Counted from the first letter of the stretch, positions 35,476 to 45,138 are shown. The stretch is 64,000 bases of DNA from Pacificoceanicola sp048553275 (GCF_048553275.1 NZ_JBLZMW010000004.1:248001-312000); one strand, 5' to 3'. Translations and numbers: made by a program. Notes: generated from the letters alone by a model not told the origin.

Positions 35476-36778
35476 CGTTCGCAGCCTTGATGTAGATCAT
35501 CGGATTAACGGGTTTGCCGCCGACGCGGACCTCATAGTGAAGATGGGTCCCGGTCGACCGTCCAGTGTTCCCCATATCACCGATCCTTTGCCCGCGCGAG
35601 ACTCTTTGCCCAACTTTCACGCGAATTTTCGATTGATGGGCATAGCGGGTCTCGATGCCGAACTCATGCTGGATCTTGACGAGGCGGCCATAGCCGGAGG
35701 ACCAGCCCGCGTGGGTGACGACGCCATCGGCGGTGGCATAGATCGGTGTGCCGTGCGGCGCGGCGAAGTCGGTGCCCGCGTGCAGGCGGCCCCAGCGGTA
35801 GCCGAATCCCGAGGTGAAGCGGAAGGGATCCTTGAGCGGCGTGGCAAAGGGGGCCTTTTGCGCGGCGATACGGTAGAGGTTCAACCGGTCCATTTCGCCA
35901 AGGATGCGATTGGCGCGCTTGGTGTCTTCCGAGGGTTCCTCGCCGCGGGTGGAGAAGGACAGGGGGGTCAGCGGACCGCCCTGGCCGGAGTAGCCCTCGC
36001 GGACCTGGCTCAGGATGCTGTCCGGGTCCATGCCGGCCTTCTCGAACATCTTGTCGAGCGGCTTGACGGAAACGGTCATCGCCTCTTCGAGCTGGCGGAA
36101 GATGCGGTCGTTCTTGTCTTCCATCTGTTCGATCTCGGCCTGCATCTCTGCGGCGCGGATCAGGGCGGCCTGTGCATCGGCCACGACCTTGTCGCGCTCG
36201 GCGGCGGTCTGGGCGAGGGCCTCCGCGAGGAAGTCCATGGTGCTGTCGCCCTGCGCCCCGTCGGCGGCGGTCTGGGTGTTGCCGGACTGGAGCTGATCTT
36301 CGAGGGTGGCGAGGCGACGGGAGACGCTTTCGCGCTCTTTCATGGTGTCGCGCAGGGTGGCCTGGATCACGTCGATCCCGGTGGAGAGCTCGCGACCGCG
36401 CGTTTCGCTGTCCAGCAGCTCGCTTTGCATGACGGAAATCTGGCGCAGCGCGGCGTTGAAGCGGTCCTGCGCGGCCAGCGCCTCGGCGGCGCGCTTGTCG
36501 CGTTCGGCGCTGAGGGCATTGAGGCGCTGCTGATAGGTGATCTGTTCGCGGCGGGCCTGCTCGCGGAAGTTGCCGGAGCCGATGGAGTCCATCAGCAGGA
36601 TGGCGGTCGCGACAATCGTCCAGGACACCACGACGGCCGATCCGGCAAAGGCCACGGCCTGAGTTTCGGGCCTGAGGCGAATGAAGCGGGTATCCGTGTC
36701 GGACCGAAGAAAGAGCCGACGCTCCGGGAAGAAACGCTCAAGCAGAGCGTGTGTCTTGATGGCCAGACGTGTTCTCAC
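35465..36778 (-). CDS. M23 family peptidoglycan endopeptidase with coiled coil
   Basis: A membrane-anchored LytM-type protein of 437 residues. A cytoplasmic N-terminus and one helix (about residues 43-64) precede a long coiled coil rich in Glu/Arg/Ala. The C-terminal M23 domain has RLHAGTDFAAP (zinc His and Asp), the HAGWSSGYG turn and GTHLHYEVR (HxH), so it should be active on peptide cross-links. The GTG at 36778 has GAAGGAC spaced six bases; the frame start at 36949 was rejected. Its partner is the overlapping bactofilin. Confidence 0.92.
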   Translation of the reverse strand: MRTRLAIKTHALLERFFPERRLFLRSDTDTRFIRLRPETQAVAFAGSAVVVSWTIVATAILLMDSIGSGNFREQARREQITYQQRLNALSAERDKRAAEALAAQDRFNAALRQISVMQSELLDSETRGRELSTGIDVIQATLRDTMKERESVSRRLATLEDQLQSGNTQTAADGAQGDSTMDFLAEALAQTAAERDKVVADAQAALIRAAEMQAEIEQMEDKNDRIFRQLEEAMTVSVKPLDKMFEKAGMDPDSILSQVREGYSGQGGPLTPLSFSTRGEEPSEDTKRANRILGEMDRLNLYRIAAQKAPFATPLKDPFRFTSGFGYRWGRLHAGTDFAAPHGTPIYATADGVVTHAGWSSGYGRLVKIQHEFGIETRYAHQSKIRVKVGQRVSRGQRIGDMGNTGRSTGTHLHYEVRVGGKPVNPMIYIKAANDVF

Positions 36779-36972
36779 CTGAGCGTCCTTCTGTATCCTG
36801 TCCCCATTGCAGGCGGCGGGCTCCCCAGCCCGCGTTCCCACCGCATCGGGCTTACCCAGCCGATCCTGTATCCGCAAGACTTTTGCCCGGATTGATTCGG
36901 TTCTGGCAGCGGTCTGTTGCCCAAATGGCAAAAATCCGCCGATATCCAACAGCTTCGGACCTGTTCTTTAGG

Positions 36973-37785
36973 TCAGGTCTTCTCCGTCAGGGGCCAGTAG
37001 AAGTCCGGTGGAAGCCCAGCCTCGGCGCGCTTCTCTTCGTTGAACGGCGGTTTCAAGGGGCCGTGGAAATATTTCCGCACCAGTGCATGAAAGACAACAA
37101 CCGGGTCCAGGTCGTGGCGCCCGCACAGGAAGTGGAACCACTTTGAGCCATAGGCCACATGGCTGACTTCCTCGGCATAGATGGTTTCGAGCGCGGCGAC
37201 GGCACTCTTGGCCCCGGCCTTGCGGAAGATCTCGATCATGCCGGGGGTCACGTCGAGGCCGCGGGCCTCCAGCACCATGGGCACCACGGCGAGGCGGCCA
37301 TGCAGATCGTCCACCGTATCTTCGGCGGCGCGCCACATGCCCGCGTGGGCCGGCAATGCGCCGTAAGAACTGCCCAGCTCTTCGAGGCAGTCGCACATCA
37401 GGTTGAAGTGCTTGCTCTCTTCGTCCGCGGCCTTGACCCAATCGTCGTAGTAACCTTGCGGCATCGGGATATGGGCAAAGCGCGGAATGATGTCCCAATG
37501 CAGGTCCACGGCATTGAGTTCGATATGCGCCACCGCGTGCAGGAGCGCGATGCGCCCCTGCGGGCTGCCGGGCTTGCGCTTGGGCACATCGCGTGGGTCG
37601 AGCAGCTCGGGCTTGGCCGGGCGCGCCGGGCGCAGCGGCGGCGTGGCCCGCCCGACGGCGATGTCCTCACCAGCCTTGCGCGCGGCAAACCAGCGCGCGG
37701 CGTAATCGCGGGACTTCGCTGTCTTCTCGCGGCCATCGGCGGTGGTCAGGACGTCCACCGCCATCTCGCAAAGTGTCATCGCCAT
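36973..37785 (-). CDS. DUF455 family ferritin-like domain protein
   Basis: A 270-residue helical protein of the DUF455 family, distantly related to ferritin-like di-iron proteins such as MiaE. Candidate ligands are AHIELNAVDLHWD, DEESKHFNLM and YAEEVSHVAYG, which give the Glu/His pairs of a carboxylate-bridged centre. Its reaction is unknown. The start at 37785 follows GAAGGG with seven-base spacing. Confidence 0.85.
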   Translation of the reverse strand: MAMTLCEMAVDVLTTADGREKTAKSRDYAARWFAARKAGEDIAVGRATPPLRPARPAKPELLDPRDVPKRKPGSPQGRIALLHAVAHIELNAVDLHWDIIPRFAHIPMPQGYYDDWVKAADEESKHFNLMCDCLEELGSSYGALPAHAGMWRAAEDTVDDLHGRLAVVPMVLEARGLDVTPGMIEIFRKAGAKSAVAALETIYAEEVSHVAYGSKWFHFLCGRHDLDPVVVFHALVRKYFHGPLKPPFNEEKRAEAGLPPDFYWPLTEKT

Positions 37786-37799
37786 GGCGCAGCCCTTCT

Positions 37800-37860
37800 G
37801 TTTCTTTGGTCCTTCAATACCTCGGGGGAGCGCCGGAGGCGCGTGGGGGCAGAGCCCCCA
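37800..37860. repeat. Dispersed repeat and hairpins between the DUF455 and PrxQ genes
   Basis: An inverted family copy, TTTCTTTGGTCCTTCAATACCTCGGGGG (37801-37827 or so), is followed by GGGGGC-AGA-GCCCCC (37845-37859) and further short palindromes to 37910. It fills the 151-base spacer upstream of the DUF455 start. Confidence 0.6.
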
Positions 37861-37936
37861 TGCGCGAGCGAAGCGAGCGCCCGTCGACGCGCCGGGGGCG
37901 TTTGTGAAACAAACGTGCCGGGTGCGGCGAAATCCC

Positions 37937-38386
37937 TCACAGTCCTTTCGCGGCGTCCAGAACCTCTTCGGCGTGGCCAGGCACCTTCACCTTGTGCCAG
38001 GCTTTCACCACCGCGCCGCTGCCGTCGATCAGGAAGGTGGAGCGTTCGATGCCCATGAACGTCTTGCCGTACATCGACTTTTCCTTCCAGACACCGAAAT
38101 CCTCGCAGAGCGTGCCATGTTCATCCGAGATCAGCGGTACGGTCAGGCCCTTTTTCTTCATGAATTTCTCGTGGCTGGCGATGCTGTCCTTGGACACGCC
38201 GAAGAGTTTCACGCCAAGTGCGTCGAAGTCGCCTTGCAGAGCGGTGAAGGCCTCGTTCTCCTTGGTGCAGCCGGAGGTGTCGTCGCGCGGGTAAAAGAAC
38301 AGCACGAAGGGTGTGCCGCTCAGGGCGCTGAGCGAAACCTCGCCATTGGTGGCGGGAAGGGTGAAGTCTGGAGCTGTTTCGGTCAT
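37937..38386 (-). CDS. bcp: Peroxiredoxin PrxQ/Bcp family
   Basis: A thioredoxin-fold peroxidase of 149 residues that reduces hydroperoxides. The peroxidatic cysteine is in PRDDTSGCTKE, with the usual Thr and Arg support (ERSTFLIDG). The resolving cysteine found five residues on in E. coli Bcp is absent (GCTKENEAF), but a cysteine in HGTLCEDFGVW could serve. The start at 38386 (MTETAPDF) fits the family; it diverges from the AsmA-like gene. Confidence 0.92.
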   Translation of the reverse strand: MTETAPDFTLPATNGEVSLSALSGTPFVLFFYPRDDTSGCTKENEAFTALQGDFDALGVKLFGVSKDSIASHEKFMKKKGLTVPLISDEHGTLCEDFGVWKEKSMYGKTFMGIERSTFLIDGSGAVVKAWHKVKVPGHAEEVLDAAKGL

Positions 38387-38475
38387 CTCGGGGTGTCTCC
38401 TTGCGGCGCTTGCGCTAATGTTGAGGGTAAGAGCAGAGTAGCGCACAAGAATAAACCCCCGAGGCCGCGGTTCCA

Positions 38476-41400
38476 GTGAAAGACCCCGATCCAGTTCAGA
38501 AAAAGAGCCGTGGCCGCCGCCGCAGGCGTGCGCTGGTCTGGGGGGTGCCCGCCCTGTTGCTGGTGATCTTGGCGGTGGCGGCGCTTGCGATGCTCGATCG
38601 TCCGGTTGCGGCGCCGGACTGGCTGCGGACGCGGATCGAGGCGCGCATCGACCAGAGCCTGCCCGGCGCGCGGATCGGCTTTGGTCAGATGAGCGTGGCG
38701 GTCAGCCGAGCGGGGCAGCCGCGTGTCATCCTTTGGGACGTGGACTTGCGCAACCTGCGCGGCGAGCAGATCGCGGAGCTGTCGGATATCGAGGCCGGTC
38801 TGTCGCCGCTGGCCTTGTTGCGCGGAGAGTTGCGGCTGCAGAGCGCGCGGGTCTCCGGCGCTTTTCTGACAATGCAGCGTGACGCGCAGGGCAAATTCGG
38901 TCTCGCGCTCGGGGATGTCTTTGCCGCCGGGACCAGGGCGCCGGACATTCCGCAGATCCTGACGCAGATCGACGCTGCCATGGCCGATCCGCGTCTGGCC
39001 GGGCTCGATAGCTTCGAGGCCGATGCGCTGACGGTGCGGTATGAGGACATACGCGCGCGGCGCGGCTGGACCGCCGACGGCGGTCGGCTGAGGCTGGTGC
39101 GGGAGGCGGGCAAGCTGCAGATTTCCGGCGACGTGGCGGTGCTTGGCGGCGGCAATCGCGTCTCGACCATCGAGGTCAGCGCCGAGAGTCCGATCGGCGC
39201 GCCGACGCTGGAGTTCGGATTGCGGCTTCGTGATCTGTGGTCGCGCGACATTGCCACGCAATCCCCGGCGATGGCCTGGATGGATCTTCTTGATGCGCCG
39301 ATTTCCGGCGCTGTGCGCTCGGGGCTGAATGCCGAGGGCAAGCTGGCGCCGCTCAACGCGACGCTGCAAATTGGTGCGGGGGCCTTGCAGCCGAACCGGG
39401 ACGTAAAGCCGATCCCCTTTGGCGGCGCCCGCACCTATTTTACCTATGATCCGGACAGCGCGCAGCTGACCTTTGACGAGATTTCCGTGCAATCGGAGCT
39501 GTTGGAGGTTGTGGCGGACGGCAAGGCGGTTCTGGAAAACGGGGAAAGCGGCTGGCCGGAGGGGCTGACCGCGCAGGTGTCGGTGCCGCGCGTGTCGGTC
39601 GCGGACACGCCGTTGCTGGGCCGGGCGCTGGAGCTTGGCGGCGCGCGGGTCAGTTTCAAACTGGATTTCAACCCGTTCGAGCTGACCCTTGGCAGCCTGC
39701 GGCTGACCGATCCATCTCTGCCGCTGCGCGCTTCGGGGCGGCTGAACGCGCTGTCCGAGGGGTGGGACGTGGCCCTGGATGCGCAGTTGGCACAGACCGA
39801 CAAGGCGCAGATCCTCAGTTTCTGGCCCGAAGAGGTGATCCCGAAAACGCGCAGCTGGGTGTCGGACAACATCCTTGGCGGTCAGGTTCATGATGCCAGC
39901 TTTGCGCTGCGCATGGAGCCGGGGCAAAAGCCGGTGCCCTATCTCGATGTGCAATTCGTGGACGGGCGGGTGCGGTACAATCCGTTCCTGCCGGAAATCA
40001 CCGGCGGCGTCGGGCGGATGACGATCAACGGCAAGCGGCTGGCGCTGCATCTGGAGGCGGGCGAGAGCGATCCGGGGCAAGGCGGGGCGATTGATCTGGC
40101 GGGCTCGGAGTTCGTCATTCCCGACATCAATCAGCGCCCCGCTACCGGGGTTGTCACGCTCGCCGCGCAAGGCAGTGTGACGGCTGGACTGGCCTTCATC
40201 GACAATGACAGATGGCGGGTCCTGCAAAAGGCGGGGCGCGATCCCGGCATTGCCACGGGACAGGCCACGCTCCGTGGGCAGATTTCGCTGCCGTTGCGCA
40301 AGGGCGTGACGCTGCCGGATGTGCAGCTTGGGCTGAGCGGGGTGCTTCGCGATGTCAGAAGCGACAGCCTTGTGCCCCGGCGCAGCCTCAGCGCGGCGCG
40401 GCTGGAGATGACGCTGGACCGGGAGGCGGTGACGCTGCGCGGGCCGGTCATGCTCTCCGGGGTGCCGGCCACCGGCGTCTGGCGTCAGCCTCTGGACGGC
40501 GGCACGGGCCGGGTGACGGCGGATGTGACGGTGACGGATGACAGCCTGCGCGCGGCGGGCGTCGCGCTGCCTGCGGGCATGGTTTCAGGGAGCGGCCTGG
40601 GCAAGCTTGACCTGACGTTGCAAAAGGGCAGCGCGCCGGGCTTCACGGTGACCAGCGATCTGGCGGGACTAGGACTGAGTATTCCGCAGCTTGGCTGGGG
40701 CCTTGGGCGCGGGCAGACCGGGCAGTTCCAGATCGCCGGGAGCCTTGGCGTCCCGGTGAGAATCGACGGGATGTCGCTGCGCGGCGGCGGGCTTGAGGCC
40801 AATGGCACGCTGGAGCTGTCGGAGGGCGGGGCGTTTCAGGCGCTGCGGCTGTCGCGGCTGCAGGTGGCGGACTGGCTTGACGTGGCGGCGGTGCTGCGCG
40901 GACGCGGCCCGGGCCGGGCACCGGCCATCGAGGTCAGCGGCGGGCGCGCGGACATGCGCTCCGCGCCGTTCGGGACATCGGGCGACGCCGGGGGCGGCGG
41001 CGCGGCGGGCGGGCCGCTGGCGCTGTCGTTGGACCGGCTGCAGGTCACGGACAGCATCTGGCTCGACGAATTTCGCGGGAATTTCGACACGGCGGGCGGG
41101 TTACAAGGCCGGTTTGACGGCCAGCTCGGCGGCAAGGCTCCGGTTCAGGGACAGGTGAGCCCGCAGGGCGGGCGCAGCGCCTTTCGGATCACCGGCGAGG
41201 ACGCGGGCGACATCCTGAAAGCGGCGGGCATTCTGAAGACGGTGCAGAACGGGACTTTCGCGCTCGATCTGACACCCGTGGCCGGGCAGGTCGGGGCCTA
41301 TGATGGCCGGATGGTGAGCAAGGGGCCGCGCCTGCGCAACGCCCCGGCGATCGGCGCGCTGCTGGATGCGATTTCCATTGTCGGGCTGCTGGATCAGGCG

Positions 41401-41751
41401 AACGGACCGGGGATTTTCTTTTCCGAGGTGGATGCGCGCTTCCGGCTGACGCCGTCGACCGTGATCCTGACGGAATCGAGCGCGGTGGGGCCGTCGATGG
41501 GGATCTCGATGGACGGGTATTACGATCTGGGCAGCGGGACCATGGACATGCAGGGGGTGTTGTCGCCGATTTACATCCTCAACGGTATCGGACGGCTGAT
41601 CTCGCGCAAGGGGGAGGGGCTGATCGGGTTCAACTTCAACCTGCGCGGCCCGGTGAGCGGCCCTCGGGTCAGCGTCAATCCGCTGTCGGTGTTCACGCCG
41701 GGAATGTTCCGGGACATTTTCCGCCGCCCGCCGCCGCAGGTGGCGCAGTAA
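38476..41751 (+). CDS. AsmA-like/DUF3971 (YhdP-type) inter-membrane protein
   Basis: A very large envelope protein of 1091 residues. After a basic start, one membrane helix (about residues 20-41) is followed by a long beta-rich periplasmic body of the DUF3971/AsmA-like type. The C-terminal AsmA_2 region shows PRLRNAPAIGALLDAISIVGLL and MDMQGVLSPIYILNGIG. AsmA-like proteins such as YhdP and TamB are thought to form lipid-transfer bridges to the outer membrane. The GTG start at 38476 is the first in frame. It is followed by queA. Confidence 0.87.
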   Translation: MKDPDPVQKKSRGRRRRRALVWGVPALLLVILAVAALAMLDRPVAAPDWLRTRIEARIDQSLPGARIGFGQMSVAVSRAGQPRVILWDVDLRNLRGEQIAELSDIEAGLSPLALLRGELRLQSARVSGAFLTMQRDAQGKFGLALGDVFAAGTRAPDIPQILTQIDAAMADPRLAGLDSFEADALTVRYEDIRARRGWTADGGRLRLVREAGKLQISGDVAVLGGGNRVSTIEVSAESPIGAPTLEFGLRLRDLWSRDIATQSPAMAWMDLLDAPISGAVRSGLNAEGKLAPLNATLQIGAGALQPNRDVKPIPFGGARTYFTYDPDSAQLTFDEISVQSELLEVVADGKAVLENGESGWPEGLTAQVSVPRVSVADTPLLGRALELGGARVSFKLDFNPFELTLGSLRLTDPSLPLRASGRLNALSEGWDVALDAQLAQTDKAQILSFWPEEVIPKTRSWVSDNILGGQVHDASFALRMEPGQKPVPYLDVQFVDGRVRYNPFLPEITGGVGRMTINGKRLALHLEAGESDPGQGGAIDLAGSEFVIPDINQRPATGVVTLAAQGSVTAGLAFIDNDRWRVLQKAGRDPGIATGQATLRGQISLPLRKGVTLPDVQLGLSGVLRDVRSDSLVPRRSLSAARLEMTLDREAVTLRGPVMLSGVPATGVWRQPLDGGTGRVTADVTVTDDSLRAAGVALPAGMVSGSGLGKLDLTLQKGSAPGFTVTSDLAGLGLSIPQLGWGLGRGQTGQFQIAGSLGVPVRIDGMSLRGGGLEANGTLELSEGGAFQALRLSRLQVADWLDVAAVLRGRGPGRAPAIEVSGGRADMRSAPFGTSGDAGGGGAAGGPLALSLDRLQVTDSIWLDEFRGNFDTAGGLQGRFDGQLGGKAPVQGQVSPQGGRSAFRITGEDAGDILKAAGILKTVQNGTFALDLTPVAGQVGAYDGRMVSKGPRLRNAPAIGALLDAISIVGLLDQANGPGIFFSEVDARFRLTPSTVILTESSAVGPSMGISMDGYYDLGSGTMDMQGVLSPIYILNGIGRLISRKGEGLIGFNFNLRGPVSGPRVSVNPLSVFTPGMFRDIFRRPPPQVAQ

Positions 41752-41799
41752 GCCAAGCTGCGCTAGAGGGACGCAACACAAGCGATGCCCGAGGTTTCC

Positions 41800-42852
41800 A
41801 TGCAACTCTCCGATTTCGATTTCGACCTGCCCGACGCGTTGATCGCCACGCGCCCGGCCAAGCCGCGCTCCTCGGCGCGGCTTCTGGTGGCGACGCCGGA
41901 GGCGATTACCGATGCGCATGTGTATGATCTTGTGGACTGGCTGCGGCCCGGCGATCTGCTGGTGCTGAACGACACGCGGGTGATCCCGGCGCGGCTTTCG
42001 GGGTGGCGGCGGCGCGCGGGCGCGGCGGGCGCGACCGAGGCGAAGATCGAGGTGACGTTGCTGGAGCCGCGCGCCGATGGCTGCTGGAGCGCGCTGGTCA
42101 AACCGCTCAAGAAGGTGAAGGACGGCGAGACAATCGTCTTTTCCGAGGCGATGAGTGCCGTGATAGAAGGGCGCGCCGACGGGCAGGGGCATCTGCGGTT
42201 CAACCTGACCGGCGAGGATTTCGATGCGGCGCTGAACGCGGCGGGCGCAATGCCCCTGCCGCCATACATCGCCGCCAAACGCCCCGCCGACGCGCAGGAC
42301 CGCGAGGATTATCAGACCGTTTGGGCCGAGAAGACCGGCGCGGTGGCGGCGCCGACGGCCTCGCTGCATTTCGATGCGCCGCTGCTGGAGGCGTTGCGCG
42401 AAAAGGGCGTGCGCTTTGCCCATGTGACGCTGCATGTGGGGGCGGGGACTTTCCTGCCGGTGAAGGTCGAAGACGTGACCCGGCACAAGATGCACGGCGA
42501 ATGGGGCGAGGTCTCGGAAGAGGCGGCAGAGGCGATTGCCGAGGTCAAGGCCAGCGGCGGTCGGGTGATACCGGTGGGCACCACGGCGTTGCGGCTGATC
42601 GAGACGGCGGCGCGGAGCGGCACGATCCGGCCTTATCGCGATGTGACGGACATCTTTATATACCCCGGTTTCGAATTTCACGTGGCCGATGCGCTGATGA
42701 CCAATTTCCATCTGCCGAAAAGCACGTTGATGATGCTGGTTTCGGCACTGATGGGACAGGCGCGCATTCGCGAGATCTATGACCACGCGGTGCGGGAACA
42801 GTACCGGTTCTTCTCCTACGGGGACGCCTCGCTGTTGCTGCCCAGGGAGTAG
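41800..42852 (+). CDS. queA: tRNA preQ1(34) S-adenosylmethionine ribosyltransferase-isomerase
   Basis: QueA transfers the ribosyl moiety of SAM to preQ1 in tRNA, the penultimate queuosine step. MQLSDFDFDLPDALIATRP opens the protein, and VLNDTRVIPARL, HVTLHVGAGTFLPV and TNFHLPKSTLMMLVSA are the family signatures. The start at 41800 was chosen over 41785 as the usual N-terminus; it gives 350 residues. Other queuosine genes are not in the window. Confidence 0.96.
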   Translation: MQLSDFDFDLPDALIATRPAKPRSSARLLVATPEAITDAHVYDLVDWLRPGDLLVLNDTRVIPARLSGWRRRAGAAGATEAKIEVTLLEPRADGCWSALVKPLKKVKDGETIVFSEAMSAVIEGRADGQGHLRFNLTGEDFDAALNAAGAMPLPPYIAAKRPADAQDREDYQTVWAEKTGAVAAPTASLHFDAPLLEALREKGVRFAHVTLHVGAGTFLPVKVEDVTRHKMHGEWGEVSEEAAEAIAEVKASGGRVIPVGTTALRLIETAARSGTIRPYRDVTDIFIYPGFEFHVADALMTNFHLPKSTLMMLVSALMGQARIREIYDHAVREQYRFFSYGDASLLLPRE

Positions 42853-43092
42853 CGGTCCGCGCGCGCGGGTGGCTTTTTTGACCCAACAGGGGCGGAAGTC
42901 GCAGAGAACCCGGAAAATCACGAAAAATTATCGGTTTTCGGGTAGGTCCGGACCGAAGCATTTGTTAGGCGTCGGTCCGAGAGGCTGCGACTGATCCATG
43001 AGCGACACCACTTGGGTCAAAACGGTCGTCCTTGGCAAAGGTCATCAAGACCGGCCGCGATAGGCCGGACACGCGAAGCGAAAGAGACGACC
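42853..43092 (+). other. Spacer queA-MFS with long-range inverted repeat
   Basis: TTTTGACCCAA (42876-42886) and TTGGGTCAAAA (43012-43022) are perfect 11-base inverted arms about 125 bases apart, and GGTCCGGACC (42944-42953) is a palindrome between them. The segment could encode a structured RNA or regulatory leader; no ORF is convincing. Confidence 0.4.
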
Positions 43093-44376
43093 ATGATCGA
43101 CGTTATGAAACACTCCTGGGCGCTACTCCTTGGCATGTTGCTGCTTATGGTGGGCAACGGGCTGCAGGGCTCGCTGCTTGGTGTGCGCGGGGCCGAGGCC
43201 GGCTTCAGCGCGGGCACCATGTCCGTGGTCATGTCCGCCTATTTCGCCGGCTTCCTTGTCGCATCGCGCGTCGTGCCGGGAATGATCCGCCGGGTCGGGC
43301 ACGTCCGGGTCTTTGCCGCGCTGGGCTCCTTCATCTCGGCGGCGCTGATCCTGTTTCCGGCGTTGCAGGACCCGTTTGCCTGGACGGCGGGGCGCGTGGT
43401 GCTGGGCTTTTGCTTCTGCGGCGTTTACGTGACGGCGGAAAGCTGGCTCAACAATGCCACGACGAACGAGACCCGCGGGCAGACGCTGTCGGCCTACATG
43501 ATCGTTCAAATGATCGGAATTATTGTCTCTCAGGCGCTGCTGATCATTCCGGATGTCAGCGGTTTCCTGCTTTTCGTGATCCCTTCTGTTTTGGTTTCTA
43601 TCTCCTTCGCGCCGATTTTGCTGTCGATCTCGCCGACCCCGGCCTTCGATTCAACCAAGCCGATGACGCTCAAAGAGCTCTATGATGTCTCGCCGCTCGG
43701 CATGGTGGGCATGTTCCTGATGGGCGGCGTCTTTGCCGCGCAGTTCGGTATGGCGGCGGTCTATGGCACCCAGGCAGGGCTGACCCTCGGGCAGATATCC
43801 ATTTTCGTCGCATCTTTTTATGTCGGCGCGCTGGTGATGCAGTACCCGCTTGGCTGGCTGTCGGACCGGATGGATCGACGCAAGCTGATCATGCTGGTCG
43901 CGGCCGTGGGCGGCACGGCGGCGGTGGCGGCGATCCTGTCGGGCGGTTTCTTCTGGGCGGTCGTGGGCGCGGCTCTGGTAATTGGCGGATGCGCCAACCC
44001 TTTGTATTCGTTGCTGATTGCCTACACGACGGACTTTCTTGAGCCCGACGACATGGCCAGCGCCTCTGCGGGGCTTTTGTTCATCAACGGGGTTGGCGCG
44101 ATCGCCGGTCCGTTGATCATCGGTTACGCGATGGAGATGGTCGGGCCGGCCGGTTTCTTCATGCTGATCGCGGTGCTTCTGGGTCTGGTGACGCTGTATG
44201 CGCTGTACCGGATGACGCGGCGGGCTTCTGTGCCTGTGGACGAAACCGGCACCTATGCCCCGCTCAGCCCAAGCGCGACGCCGGTCTTCATGGAGGCTGC
44301 GCAGGAGTATGCCATCGACGCCGCCGAGGAGGCAGAGGCAGAGGACGCGGAGGCGGAACGGGTCGCAAACGGGTAA
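43093..44376 (+). CDS. MFS transporter (YcaD-like)
   Basis: A 427-residue major-facilitator protein with twelve hydrophobic helices. Helix 5 contains ESWLNNATTNETRGQTLSAY, a motif of the YcaD-like MFS branch, and LGWLSDRMDRRKL is the loop 8-9 repeat of the MFS signature. The C-terminal tail is long and acidic (EEAEAEDAEAE). The start at 43093 (MIDVMKHSW) follows GAAAGAGACGACC. Substrate is unknown. Confidence 0.87.
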   Translation: MIDVMKHSWALLLGMLLLMVGNGLQGSLLGVRGAEAGFSAGTMSVVMSAYFAGFLVASRVVPGMIRRVGHVRVFAALGSFISAALILFPALQDPFAWTAGRVVLGFCFCGVYVTAESWLNNATTNETRGQTLSAYMIVQMIGIIVSQALLIIPDVSGFLLFVIPSVLVSISFAPILLSISPTPAFDSTKPMTLKELYDVSPLGMVGMFLMGGVFAAQFGMAAVYGTQAGLTLGQISIFVASFYVGALVMQYPLGWLSDRMDRRKLIMLVAAVGGTAAVAAILSGGFFWAVVGAALVIGGCANPLYSLLIAYTTDFLEPDDMASASAGLLFINGVGAIAGPLIIGYAMEMVGPAGFFMLIAVLLGLVTLYALYRMTRRASVPVDETGTYAPLSPSATPVFMEAAQEYAIDAAEEAEAEDAEAERVANG

Positions 44377-44413
44377 GCGGGACCAAGGCAAGGTTTTTCC
44401 CACTTTCCTTTCG

Positions 44414-44427
44414 TGTCACCTGTGACA
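44414..44427. promoter_or_regulatory. Palindrome TGTCAC-CT-GTGACA
   Basis: A perfect 6-2-6 inverted repeat lies about 80 bases upstream of the DUF924 gene. Half-site TGTCAC/GTGACA is compatible with several regulators; none can be assigned. Confidence 0.35.
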
Positions 44428-44506
44428 AAAATCGTGATTGTTCCTGCGTCAAAGGGGACGTTAACAATTTTGCAACTGGTGTGCGCGCGATTTTGGAGGA
44501 GTACCG

Positions 44507-45085
44507 ATGGCAACGCCCGAAAAGATTCTGGCATTCTGGCTCGACGAGGTCGGTCCGGATGGCTGGTACAAGCAGGAGGAGGCGTTGGACCAAGACATTC
44601 GCGACCGCTTTCTGGACGCCTGGCAAAGCGCGATGAATGGGCGCTTTGGGCTGTGGCTGACCTACCCGAGCGGCACGCTGGCCTATATCGTGTTGCTCGA
44701 TCAATTTTCCCGCAACATGTTCCGCGAGGATGCCAAGGCATTCAGCGCGGATGCGGTTTCGCTGGCCGCAGCCAAACAGGCGATCCATCGCGGTTGGGAT
44801 ATGAAGATCGACGAACCGGCGCGGCAGTTCTTCTACCTGCCGTTGATGCACTCGGAGAACCTGTGTGATCAGGACCGTTGTGTGCGTCTGATGAAGGAGC
44901 GGCTGCCGAACGGGCCGGACAATCTGCTGCACGCGCGGGTCCACCGTGAGGTGATCCGCCGATTTGGCCGGTTCCCTTACCGCAATGCAGCGCTTGGCCG
45001 GACCAATACCGCCGCCGAGCAGGCGTTTCTGGACGGCGGCGGCTATGGCGAGATCCTGCGCGAGATGCAGGCGGTCGCCGCCTGA
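44507..45085 (+). CDS. DUF924 family protein
   Basis: A soluble helical protein of 192 residues with the DUF924 signature: FWLDEVGPDGWYKQ near the start, LDQFSRNMFR in the middle and FYLPLMHSE, with a HREVIRRFGRFPYRNAALGR C-terminal motif. TPR-like folds have been proposed for the family, but its function is unknown. GGAGGAG precedes the ATG, and a strong terminator follows the stop. Confidence 0.9.
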   Translation: MATPEKILAFWLDEVGPDGWYKQEEALDQDIRDRFLDAWQSAMNGRFGLWLTYPSGTLAYIVLLDQFSRNMFREDAKAFSADAVSLAAAKQAIHRGWDMKIDEPARQFFYLPLMHSENLCDQDRCVRLMKERLPNGPDNLLHARVHREVIRRFGRFPYRNAALGRTNTAAEQAFLDGGGYGEILREMQAVAA

Positions 45086-45112
45086 AAGCCGTTGCCTTGA
45101 CGATGTGATGAG

Positions 45113-45138
45113 ACGCCCCGGTTTTCGCCGGGGCGTTT
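45113..45138 (+). terminator. Intrinsic terminator after the DUF924 gene
   Basis: ACGCCCCGG (45113-45121) and CCGGGGCGT (45128-45136) form a 9-bp stem with loop TTTTCG, followed by TTTGTCG. It lies 28 bases past the stop. Confidence 0.85.

Noticed and set aside
38383..42921. Long minus-strand ORFs opposite the AsmA-like gene and queA
   Set aside because: Arg/His/Gln-rich translations without motifs; they are antisense shadows created by third-position GC bias.
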